Shown one piece after another: positions 34,690 through 45,679 of a stretch of 64,000 nucleotides of DNA. Within the stretch, counting starts at the first letter, position 1. Each line of letters starts with the position of its first letter. The notes under the pieces are model-generated. The model worked only from the letters and a program-made list of their open reading frames with translations, did no database searches and had not been told where the DNA came from. Both the position numbers and the translations under genes were made by a program. The stretch is from Gnetum montanum (taxonomy: Eukaryota > Streptophyta > Gnetopsida > Gnetales > Gnetaceae), in contig MNCI01004886.1 in assembly GCA_015680685.1 (NCBI GenBank), positions 106,600 to 170,599 of the forward strand, written 5' to 3'.

Positions 34690-36575
34690 TTCACACCATG
34701 CCTTAAGGTGGAGGCTCTTGTGGCTCAGATGGTCATTCGTTATGTCTTGGTCCTACTTGTGGTTTGGACTATCCTTCTACTGCTTCCAAACACTTGAATG
34801 CATCCAACAATGCCTTCATCTTTTCATCCTTACTTTATAGGTTATTAATGCTTTAGGTGGCAACACCTAGACTAGCTAGTGTTCCACATGCCATGGCAGG
34901 CATTGTAGAAAAAATTTCTTTCATGTTAATAAGCCAAGTTGCAAAATATATATGTTCAATGTTGGATGCATAAACAATATTTTACAATTTCTTAGAAGTC
35001 ATTCATTCTCCTAGATAAGTTCTCAGCCACTAATCTCTAATATTCAAACTTACTCTTAAGAAGCTTAAGCTCTGCATTAGCTACTTCTAATTTCTGCTTT
35101 GTTTCCTTATGGAGCTTGAACTCTTCCTCATAGAGGAGGTCACAACTAGCCACTTATTTTTCCAACTCTAACCTGGGTCTTCTTGCTATTGGCATTGCCA
35201 AGTTTGCATATTGAATGTTAGTTAACTCCATGTATTTCATCATATACTCAATTTGGAACTTCTTTAGGCAAAATTTGGCCTAATTATATGCCTTGAGTCC
35301 CTCAAAGATGGGCTGCCATACATCACCTCTTTCTTGAAGTTGCTACAAGGCTTTGTTCACCTTCATATTTACCAACTTCATTTCCTTTTCATTGATCTCT
35401 TTAAGCATCCTAACCTCATCCTTGCAATGATTTTTCACTTTTTCATATTTAAGGGCATCGTTTTTCCAAGTAGTAATATTGATGGTAGTATTTTAGCAAA
35501 GGGCATGAACCTCTTCCATTAAGTGATTCCTTTTTTCAGTAGCCAACCTCCTAACATCCTTGTTCACCTTGATAAGCTATTCTTATTGTTGATGTATTTC
35601 CTTGAGCAATTATTCCTTCTGCTTCTCAGTGTTTCACATGCATTGATTTTCCTGGATCAGGGAAAGATTCTCCTTGCATGTCACTTAAAGATCATAAATA
35701 GTGGAGTTCATCATTGCTTTAGATAGTGATGCATCAAAGATAGTCATTTCTTTTGTATTCTTAGCCTCTTGGATTTTATATTGAAGCAATTGGAAAGCTT
35801 TATCTTTGGTAAGATTATGTTTGAGAATGAATGGGTCTAACAAGTAAGCTTTTAATTATAAAACCTCCATCACAAATTGTCAAATGTTAGTGGTGGCCTC
35901 CTAGAGTTGCATGTGTACCATTAGGAGCTTACTTCTTATTCCCTAATATGTACAATTACGTCACTGAGATGTTTTCTAAAAGATCAAATATCTCCTTTAT
36001 CAATTGTAGAATTCTAATCAATCACTCCAATACCTCCTCATGTTGTGTCACACTCGTTCCTTTGTTTCTAGCTCCTATAGACATATGAACATCTACCATT
36101 GCAACAACATCAAGGATAGACATTGTCGAAGCACTTAAAGCTTCTCTAGTTTGATCCACAACCATCTCTACTTTAGTCTCTTGGTCTTTGAATGGTATGA
36201 CCAAGATTTTCATACATTCCCCTTCTTCCAGCATGATAGAGAAGGCCACTATGTTCCTGAAGATTTTAGGAAATGCTTATTCCAAAATGAAAAGAGTGAC
36301 TTCTCTAGTGTTAGAATCGATGCGAACAAAAACTTGGTATCTTTGTGTAGAGAATAGTAGGGCTAGTTTATCCATTAGCCAGTTGATAGTCCTAGTGATC
36401 TCATTAAGATGGCTCATGGTCATGCGGTACACAAAGGATTCACTATCACCTTTAAAGACTTATTATTGCAACTATTGTTCCTTAAGTCTCCTTAGGTGTT
36501 TAATAGTTATTTCCATTGGGGGATCATCTCTGGTGTTGTTAGTGGTAATGAAGGTGGCACTTTGTTGGTGACCAT
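34690..36575 (-). pseudogene. ORF2 fragment of element G
   Basis: C-terminal two-thirds of ORF2 in several broken frames. The segment at 36249-36022 (Val/Met/Glu-rich, ending SVTQHEEVLE) aligns with D residues ending TLAEHEDVLD. The coiled-coil region runs to about 35000, and the C-terminal SEPQEPPP tail is near 34710-34730. The N-terminal domain is absent; sequence similarity stops abruptly at about 36575. Degenerate; no function retained. Confidence 0.65.
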
Positions 36576-37242
36576 TTGGGACCACCAATGCTTTCCTTTC
36601 GTCTCCCTATTAGAATCATGAGAAACAAAGGTATTGCTTCAAACTTGAGTTTAGGTGTTTGCTAGTTTTTCGAAACACCAAAGCCCATATACCTCCAAAT
36701 AAACTTAGTGGTAATAGAGTGAACTAAGCGTAAATGTGTGTTTGTTGTTATGAATGTTGAAATGCTTGGGTTTGTGTATGAAACTTTAACTAGCTATTAT
36801 AACAAAAATTCAGCTAACCTTGTTGAATACTGTGAGTCATTAAAGATTCCTACTATGTTAAGTCACTTAGTCTATATAGTCCCTATAGTATGTTGCTTGA
36901 AATAAATAAAAGTTCACCAAAATGTTTAAGCACAATTCTGCAAAAATATACTCCTAGTTTTCCTTCAAGAGAAAAATTTGTAAAAGAAATAGAAATAGAG
37001 AGAGATTTAATGGATTTTAAAAGAGAAGAAGAAAGAAAAGGAAATTTGTATAAAATCTCAAACATTTAAGTGAGATAAATTGAACATGAGGAAACACTTC
37101 GAAATAAAGCTATTCTAATTCAATCTAAAGTGTTACAAATTGTCTAAACCATTTGATCTCAACAAGTAATTTTGTAAAAGATGCTCCTATTAAACTACCA
37201 AAATGATTGTAAACGACAAAATACAAGCTATTATTTGGCTAG
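36576..37242. other. AT-rich sequence between G and H, unassigned
   Basis: No coding region recognised. It continues on the other side of element H at 51421, since H inserted here with a GCTAG duplication. It could be part of a different LTR (see 51421-52130) or host intergenic DNA. Confidence 0.4.
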
Positions 37243-38218
37243 TGATGAATCATATTTTGTCAGGTGCTGATATCGGACCCTTGTTAACCAGGCGCTAATA
37301 TCGAACCCTTGTTAACCAAGCATTGATATTGGACCCCTATTATCAGACCCTTGATATCTAATGAGTCCTGATATCAAACCCCCGATATCGCACCTGTGAT
37401 ATCGAGTATGCGATATTGCGATCTAAAAAGCAATATCGCATACGCGATATCGCGGTTCCCGTGTGAGCCTATAAATAAACAATGGGATGCATGAGAAAGG
37501 AGTCAGTTTTTTAGTATGTTTTTAGTAAGTCAGTTTAGTGTTAGAGTAGAGTCTTTTTGTCATTTTTTTCTCTCAACTCTTTTCTCCTAGTGCATGCCCA
37601 TAGTGTGATGATTGTAATTGTACGACACCTTTATTCGACTGTGACGTACTTGGACATGCACATGACCGGAAACAAAGATCGAGATTACTTCATCATTGCA
37701 GCATTCACTTAGTTTACTTATTTAATTGTTATTGTTATTTATTTCTTTCGTAGTTAATATCTCTTCACCCTCAACTCCTTAAACGCAAAATGAGTACGAC
37801 TTAATCATGAGCATTCAAGTGTGACTACTTGGTATCCCAGTAGCATACCTAGGCGATGCGCTTGGTAATCCCAGTGGTAGTCGTGCACGAGGTCAAAGAT
37901 GTGTACAAATGATTAAGGAACGAATGCTCATCGCACTTAAGCTAGCTTATACTCTCTCTCCCTTTTCCTCCTAGCTTAATTAAAGTTATTTTCCATTACC
38001 TCTAGGAGTAGCACTAGGTTGGAAACCACATCATATACCACTCTAGACTAAACCATACGTGACAAAGAAAATACTAGTCTAGGTGGGAAGACAACAGACT
38101 GTGATCAATGAGTAACTATCTAGATACCACAACTAGCCCATCTATAGAGTTCGACCGGATCATGCGTGAAACACTCGTATTCGTATGGTTAAGTGTAAGG
38201 ATACCTTGCCACTCATCA
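37243..38218 (+). repeat. 5' LTR of element H, expanded GATATC array
   Basis: 976 bp, TGATGAATC to CACTCATCA. The first roughly 210 bp are a degenerate tandem array of about 20-bp units (consensus about CTGATATCGGACCCTTGTTA). It passes into tighter GCGATATCGC-type words just upstream of CCTATAAATAAAC (about 37470). This is the longest such array in the window. Confidence 0.9.
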
Positions 38219-38219
38219 T

Positions 38220-38236
38220 TGGCACCATTGTCGGGG
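38220..38236 (+). other. Primer-binding site of element H (tRNA-Asp type)
   Basis: TGGCACCATTGTCGGGG, one nucleotide after the LTR; identical to that of element B. Confidence 0.85.
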
Positions 38237-38361
38237 ACAATGCTAGTTATTTAGAATAGTTACATCATACAAGATCGTTGTAACAAAGTGTTAATGATGT
38301 ACCTTTCAGAAAAAAACATAATAATAATAATTGTAATTAAATCACACACAAATTTACAACC

Positions 38362-40340
38362 ATCTCTCTCTCACAAGACTATGATAACGCAACAACTAGT
38401 AAGGAAATTCATTGAAGAACCAATAAATTATATAATGATGAAGATGAAGTTTGGAGTACCCAATCTGATGTAGGGGTCTCCTATGAGCATAAACGAAGAC
38501 AACATCATCCCAACTTATAACTACATAACATAATTAGTGACGATGAATCCCTACTTGCCACTACAAGACTAATAGAAACACAAGAGGCTATTCGAATATC
38601 CCATAGGCACCATAAGGAAAGCCATCTACCCAAGCTTGACTTAAACAACTTTCCTAAGTTTTTAGGAGGCTATGATTTAGATCCACAACAACATTTACAA
38701 GCCTTCTACGATGCTTGTGCATGGAAAAACATTGATAATGGATGGAAAAAACTTAAGCTCTTTCCTATGACACTCGTTGGCCAAGAAAAAGTATGGTATA
38801 GGTTGTTAAAACCAAAATCAATTCGATCTTGGCCAATAATGGTAGAACTCTTCAATGAAAGATATCAAACTTATGCAAGAGTGTCAGCCTTAAGGAGATA
38901 AATCCAAGAGTGGAAACAAACGCAACACGAACCCTTGGACATGGTCTTAGAAAGATATTATGCACTATTAAACAACTGCCCAGGCCATGGATTCTCCGAG
39001 GAGAGGCTAATGTACCATATCATTGATGGGCTCTATAATGAAACAAGGGAAACCCTAGGGATGCATGCCCGAGGTTAACTATATGAGCTACGAACCCATC
39101 AATTCCAAGAGCTTATCAAGCAAGTAGCAAAAGAAGAAGGAAAAATGGCTAAATGCGAGAATGCTAAAAAATCTCAATAGGCCCAAAAATCAACAAGGGC
39201 CCATGATTATGAAGAGGAGAAATCAACACATAGCAAGGAGGTGGAACCATCTTTGCCAGTACTACAATCATTGGATGAAGTTGAGGCAAAGATCAATAAG
39301 GTGATGGAATGGATACATGAAAAATGTGGAGAATATGCAACAATATTGGAGATAGAGTTATGACAACCCAAGAAACAGGAAAAAAAACCTTTAGACAATC
39401 AGAAAGAAGGGTTGAAGAGAATAAGAACTTAACTGCCAATCATATGTATCAATGTAACATTTTCCTGTACGATCACCCCAAGGGCCAATGCCCAATCCTG
39501 TCACATTTACATGAGCATTGTGGAAGAATGTTACATCCAGAGTTCGTACAAAAATATTGTGTTCAATGATCCCAGTCGTGGGGGAGGCCACCCTTGAACT
39601 AGTTATACCATTCATACCATCTGAACCTTAGTGCTTATCAAGTTCAACATCCTATTTCCCCAACTGGGTCAACATCCTCTATCTCGCCACATTATTAATA
39701 TTCTCCTCAATGTTATCAACATGTATCCTCACCAATAGGACCACCACCTTACGTACCTTACACTTCTGCTCAATTTCAACATTCTCATCCTTCACCTCCT
39801 TCTACATCACCACCAAGTGTTCCAAAAGGTTTTGCACCACAGCATCAACCTACGAACGTTACTTGTGTTTCTAGTGTCAACAGCAATGGAAATCCTCCAC
39901 AACATCATAGGTGTCCCTTCTTTAGACGTGACCATAGAAAGGGACACTACAGTTCAGAAACCACTACATTTGCCAAATCAGCACAAGTCCAACATTTTGG
40001 TGCATCTTCCTCTTTGAACCCAATGCCTCATGTTACCTTATCAGTGCCACCACTCAATACTCCAACAACCATGGGGCCCAATGAATATAGCCACATGGGG
40101 AGACATGTTGATCCTTGCATACCATCTTACAGTCACAAGTACCATAGTGGGTCAACCCCTTATAAATTAACCACATCTTATAACTTGCCCCACTATGTCA
40201 AAACTAATCAAGTATGTGAACCCCAATGGGGTTAGTATGACTAGGTTCCAATATTTCCAACATGCAAGGATCCTAACCTTCCATTTATTAATTCTAGCCA
40301 TGCTCAACCGTTTGACTATGGGGGGTATCCTCCATTCTAA
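38362..40340 (+). pseudogene. gag of element H
   Basis: Close to an open frame over its whole length but dead. The position of the D start codon (ATG CCT CTC) reads ATC TCT CTC. In-frame stops in the first part sit where related copies have Gln or Arg codons. Capsid core: LPKLDLNNFPKFLGGYDLDPQQHLQAF, then YYALLNNCPGHGFSEERLMYHIIDG. Lys/Glu-rich region to about 39400, zinc knuckle CNIFLYDHPKGQCP at about 39450-39492 (second Cys replaced by Phe), then a Pro/Tyr/His-rich C-terminal half. It ends at a TAA one codon before the D stop. Unlike B and E, no protease follows. Confidence 0.8.
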
Positions 40341-41710
40341 CAACACAGAATTAATAAATGTTTTTCTATTTATTTAATTTTTCAACTTTTTTTCCAGTTT
40401 TTCACCTTTTAATTTATTGCTTTCTCTTTCTGTCTTTTTATCTTTTTACGAGTAATCTCATCTATGAATAAAGCACTCATGTGACTCGTTGTTTGAGGTG
40501 TTGTTCTTTGCTATCAAGTATCAGGTGACTAATTACTTGGACAGTGAGCCCACAACATCCACCCACCCATTCTATTAATAAGAGGTTCTACTCTGGGTCC
40601 GATGATATTCTTGACATCATTAAAAATTAAAGTAATTTTGTGCTCATTATGCCCAGAGCGAAGAAGGATGGACTAAGCAGGAATGGCTAGGGTGTGACAT
40701 CAAGGGGACTTGTGGATTCTCTTTGGTGACATCTGTAGGAGTTATCATATAGCTTGGTTGTACTAAGATCCTTGTAGATTTAATCAAAAATGGGAGTAAG
40801 AGTAATCAAAAGGCACTCAATCAAGGAAAACCAATGCTATTCTAGGGGGTTCCACTAGAAAGACATGCACCCATGCCTCAAGGTAGGCAGCTTCTCTGGA
40901 TTAAGCATTTAGAAAAATGAAAAAAAAGGGGAAGAAAAGTGCCACAAAGCAAAATTACTCCTCCCTTGTACAAAACGTCATGTGATCATACACCTTGCCA
41001 TCATGATGCTCTTATTATTGTCTATCATTGGGATGAAACAATGTGATGTCACTGATCAAAGGAATGGACTTGGACCTGATTTTTGAGTGACAAGTTAATG
41101 ACACATTAATCATGCCTTACAACTGAGAATTCATTATACCCTGGGTCATCTACCTCATGTCCCAATCTCTGCAATCCCTTCTACAATTTGCCTCATCTCA
41201 CTGATCATGTATTTGTGACTCACGTCTTGTGTAGCATTAAATTCATACCTCATCACAGTGGTATCTACATGTGTGTGTTTTGTGGAATTAGTGTGGATTA
41301 CATTTAACCCTTCTAGTGCCTATGAACATTTTAAGGTGTGATTATGTAAGGGCATTATAGGTAGGAACCTACTTTGGGGAGGACCCACTTGTGTGAATTT
41401 TGTAATTTATACTTGTTGCACACGACCACATCATTTTATACCCTCCAAGTACTTCATTGCCAAATCTATTCTTTCCTTTGTCATCATTTTATCAAATGTT
41501 CCTCAAAACCATTCCGTGTCCTTTGATGTGTCACCTACACAACCTAGGGCCGACATTAAAATTTTAGGGCAACTTCCTTGAAAAAAATTTCTAACTCTAA
41601 AATCACACTAAGCAAAGAATTCAATGTTTACTAAAGGCAATAAGTAAGGTATGAAATAATTGAACTTCTTTTAATAACCTTACTAACAATTTATCTTTGT
41701 GTGATTATAG
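40341..41710 (+). other. Spacer between gag and ORF2 of element H
   Basis: A T-rich stretch after gag, then blocks colinear with D and A. These include TTGTACTAAGATCCTTGTAG (about 40757-40776) and the conserved non-coding block (41347-41398, ACTTTGGGGAGGACCCACTTG region). The ORF2 leader ends TGTGTGATTATAG directly before the ATG. Compared with D, the internal promoter region and its GATATC words are missing. Confidence 0.65.
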
Positions 41711-42148
41711 ATGGGCCCTAAAAGAGGACAACAAGGAGGACCTTCTCAAGGTGCAACTAAATGTCTAGGGGGAGGCAGAGGCCAAGGACCTCATGTAGAA
41801 CATGCGGAGCAGAAGGCACAATCATTCAACATCCATCAGGGAACTCCTGTCATTGTATGATCTAGGCAAGAAAAAGGTGGAGAGGTTAGGGCTTGAGCCT
41901 ATGAAGAGGAACAACGGCTATTTGTAGCATAGCATGTCAAGGCCAATCAAGTGTTCTCGCAACTGCCGTGTCCATGGGAAGTGCCAACTCCATCAAACTT
42001 TAGAACATCAACATGGACGACTCATAATCCTTGGATAGAAGACGAGAAACGTTAGGTGCTTCTTCAATGGTATCAATCTCAAAAGCCTGGCGCGCAGGAC
42101 AAAGGAAAAGCACCCATGGAGGAACCACTGCCATCTGGAACCACATGA
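41711..42148 (+). pseudogene. Internally deleted ORF2 of element H
   Basis: Starts MGPKRGQQGGPSQGATK after an acceptor-like site. About 50 codons in, it jumps to the C-terminal part (AYEEEQRLFVA, ANQVFSQLPCPWEVPTPS) and ends at the same tail as D (DKGKAPMEEPLPSGTT-stop). About 2.3 kb of ORF2 is missing, including the whole conserved domain. In-frame stops add to the damage. Confidence 0.75.
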
Positions 42149-42328
42149 GTTCCAACAAAGTTTTGTAATTCTTTGTCTGTGTCCCAATTCTTTTTTGTTC
42201 AATCCCACACTATGCCATGAACAATTTCTAGTTAGTCAATAATCCCATACCTATCTACTATGTAATCAATTGGACTTGTTCTCATTTTTTTTTACTCAAG
42301 GAGGAGTTGTTATTCAGTCGTGGGGGTA

Positions 42329-43123
42329 TGATGAATCATGGTTTGTCAAGTGCTGATATCGAACCCTTGTTAACCAAGTGCTGATATTGAACCCTTATTA
42401 ACCAGGGACTGATATCGAACCCCTGTTATCGGACCCTTGATATCTGATGAGTCCCAATATTGGACCCTTGATATCGCACCCGTGATATCGCGTATGCAAT
42501 ATCACAGCCTGACAAGTAATATCGCATACGCGATATCGTGATTCTCGTGTGAGTCTATAAATACACAATGGGGTGCATGGGAAAGGAATCAGTTTGTTAG
42601 TAAGTTTTCAATAAGTCAGTTTAGTGTTAGAGTAGAGTATTTTTGTCATTTTTTCCTCTCAACTCTGTTCTCCCAGTGCATGCCCACAATGTGATGATTG
42701 TAATTGTATGGCACCTTTATTCGAGTGTGACGTACTTGGACATGCACATGACCAAAAATAAAGATTGAGATTACTTCATCATTGCAGCATTCACTTAGTT
42801 TACTTATTTAATTGTTATTGTTATTTATTGCTTTTGTAGTTAATATCTCTTCACCCTAAACTCCTTAAACGTGAAATGAGTGCAACTTAATCATGAGCAT
42901 TCAAGTGTGACTACTTGGTATCCCAGTAGCGTACCTAGGCCATGCACTTGGTAATCCCAATGATAGCCATGCACGAGGTCCAAGATGTGTATGAATGATT
43001 AAGGAACAAATGCTCATCACACTTAGGCTAGCTTAGACTCTCTCTCCCTTTTCCTCCTAGCTTAATTAAAGTTATTTTCTATTGCCTCCAGGAGTAGCAC
43101 TAGGTTAGAAACCACATCATACA
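42329..43123 (+). repeat. 3' LTR of element H, upstream part
   Basis: Starts TGATGAATC after the polypurine tract CAGTCGTGGGGGTA. It has the long GATATC array as in the 5' LTR and CTATAAATACAC (about 42557). It is cut at ATACA by element D; the remaining 182 bp are at 51239-51420. Confidence 0.9.
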
Positions 43124-43956
43124 TGATGGGAGATGATATCACATGGGCCGCGATATCGCGTCCACTGCGATATCGCATCCCCCGCGATATTGCGTACGTG
43201 ATATCACAGTCCGTGGCCAGTTCTATAAATAAGAGGCGGCTCTCCCTTGTATTAGACATCTAGAGTTAGATTGTAGTGAAACTCTGGCAGTTTGATCTCT
43301 TTAGAGATAGATTATTTTTCTAGTGTTTGCCCGTAGTGTGGTGAATGTAATTGTACGGCATCCTTTATTCGAGTGTGACCTACTTGGACACGCACATGAC
43401 CGGAAATAAAGATCGAGATTACTTCATCATTGCACCATTCACTTTGTTTATTTATTTATTTAATTGTTATTTACTGCTTTCCTAATTAGTCTCTCTCACC
43501 CTTAAACTCATGTTAAAACGTGGAATGAGTACGACTTGATTACGAGCATTTAAGTGTGACTACTTGGTAACCCAGTAGCGTAACTAGGATCTGCGCTTGG
43601 TAATCCCAGTGGTAGTCATGCATGAGGTCCAAGATGTGTACAGATGATCAAGGAATGGATGCTCATCGCACTTAGGCTAGATTAGATTCTTTTACCCTTT
43701 CTCTCTTAGCTTAGATAATATTATTTTCCATTACCTTTAGGAGTAGCATTAGATTAGGAACCACATCATACACCTCACTCTGGACTAAATCATACGTGAC
43801 AAATATAATACTAGTCCAGGTGGGAAGACAACGAACTGCTACCTAAGGATAACTGTCTAGGTGCCACAACTAGTCCGTCTACATAGTTTGACCGGATCGT
43901 GCATGAGAACGCTCGTATTCGTATGGTTGAGTGTAGGGGTACCTCGCCACTCATCA
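43124..43956 (+). repeat. 5' LTR of element D
   Basis: 833 bp, TGATGGGAG to CACTCATCA. The U3 array has five GATAT palindromic words (GATATCACA, GCGATATCGCG, GCGATATCGCA, GCGATATTGCG, GTGATATCAC) before CTATAAATAAGAGG at about 43223. Confidence 0.92.
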
Positions 43957-43957
43957 T

Positions 43958-43974
43958 TGGCACCGTTGCCAGGG
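43958..43974 (+). other. Primer-binding site of element D (tRNA-Asp type)
   Basis: TGGCACCGTTGCCAGGG, one nucleotide after the LTR. It differs from the complement of the plant tRNA-Asp 3' end at only two positions, both transitions. Confidence 0.88.
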
Positions 43975-44098
43975 ATGGCACTAGTTATCTAGATTAGTTA
44001 TATCATACAAGGTCATTGTAAAAGGACTTAACGATATATCTCTTAGAAAGAAATAATTATTAAAAGTCACACGTAATTTCACCCACAACTTCACAACC

Positions 44099-45679
44099 AT
44101 GCCTCTCCAACAAGATTACAATAATGCCACACTTAGTGAGGAAGTTCATTGGAGAACCAACGAACTATATAATGATGAAGATTGGAGTACACAACCTGAA
44201 GTGGGGGTTTCTTATAAACATGAATGGAAGCAACGTCATCCCAACACACGAAAACATAACTTATCCAATGACGATGAATCCCCACTGGCCACTACAAGCT
44301 TAACACAAATACAAAAAGTTGTTCGAATTTCACGTAGGCATCGTAAAGAGAGCCATCTACCCAAGCTCGATTTAAACAACTTCCCTACTTTTTTAGGAGG
44401 CTATGACTTAGATCCGCATCAACATTTACAAGCCTTCTACGATGCCTATACCTAGAACAACATTGATAACGAGTGGCAAAAAATTAAGCTCTTTCCCATG
44501 ACACTCGTTGACCAAGCAAAAGTATGGTATAGATTGTTAAAACCAAATTTAATATGACGTTGGTGAACAATGGTAGAAGTATTTAACGAAAAATATCAAA
44601 CCTATGCAAGAGTGTCAACCTTGAGGAAACAAATCCAAGGATGTAAACAAGCACAACATGAACCCTTGGACATGGCCTTAGAAAGATATTATGCATTGTT
44701 AAACAACTGTCCAGGCCATGGGTTTTTCAAGGAAAGGCTAATGTATCATATCATTGATGGNAAAAGAAGGTATAAGGAAAATAAGAGCTCAACTACCAAT
44801 CATACATATGAATGTAACATATGCCTATATGATCACCCCAAGGGCCAATGCCCAATATTGTTACATTTACATGAGCATTGGGGAAATACATTACATCCAA
44901 AGTTCGTACAGAGATACTGTGTTCGATCACAGTGGCACCAATCCCAGTCGTGGGGGAGATCGCCCTTAGACTGGAGACACCCTTCGTATTATCCGAATCC
45001 AAACGCTTATCTTGTTCAACATCCTGTTTCTCCAACTAGGCCACCATACTCTATCTCACCACATTACTATTCCCCTCAATACTATCATCCCATGCCTCCA
45101 ACACAACCACCACCTTGTGTATCCTACACTCCTCCTAACTTTTAGCATTCTCATTCTTTTCCTCCTTCTACATCGCCACCAGCTGTTCCTAAGGTATCTG
45201 CACCACCGCAAGAACCCAAGAACATTGCTTGTGCTCCTCCTACCAACAACAGTGAAAAGCCTCCTCAACATCAAAAGCATCCTTTCTTTAAACACGACCG
45301 TAAGAAGGGACAACAAAATTTTGAGGCCACTGCATCTTCCAACTTAGCACAAGCCCCACACTGTGGTGCACCCTTATCTTCGAACATAACGCCTCATGTA
45401 ACTTCATCAGGGCCACCGACTCACACTCCAACAATCATACAGCCTAATGAACATAGACATGGAGAGAAACAACCCAATCCTTGCATACCATCTAATGGTC
45501 ACCAACATCATAGTGGGTCAACTCGTTATCTGGGAACTACATCATATCAAGTGCCCAACTATGCTTACTATAATCAAGTGTGTGAACCTCGATGGGGTAA
45601 ATATGACCAAGCCCCAATACTTTCAACATGCAAGGATCCTCAACCAATTAGTTATGGGGAATATCCCCCATTCCAATAG
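44099..45679 (+). pseudogene. gag of element D (nearly intact, with an assembly break)
   Basis: Starts MPLQQDYNNATLSEEVHW at an ATG about 140 nt after the LTR. Capsid core: LPKLDLNNFPTFLGGYDLDPHQHLQAFYDAY, then YYALLNNCPGHGFFKERLMYHIIDG. A single N at 44761 stands where about 370 bp are present in H, so the Lys/Glu-rich segment is missing from the assembly. Zinc knuckle CNICLYDHPKGQCP at about 44814-44855 (C-x2-C-x3-H-x4-C). The Pro/Tyr/Ser/His-rich C-terminal half contains QSWG. It ends at TAG 45679 with YPPFQ. A few in-frame stops (for example TAG near 44453) disable it. Gag would assemble the particle for RNA packaging. Confidence 0.8.

Noticed and set aside
36576-37242. A 5' part of element G
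   Set aside because: ORF2 similarity ends sharply at about 36575 and nothing beyond matches family spacers, gag or LTR.
37255-37470. The GATATC array as a CRISPR-like array
   Set aside because: Units are degenerate, about 20 bp, without constant repeats and unique spacers, and lie in a plant LTR upstream region.
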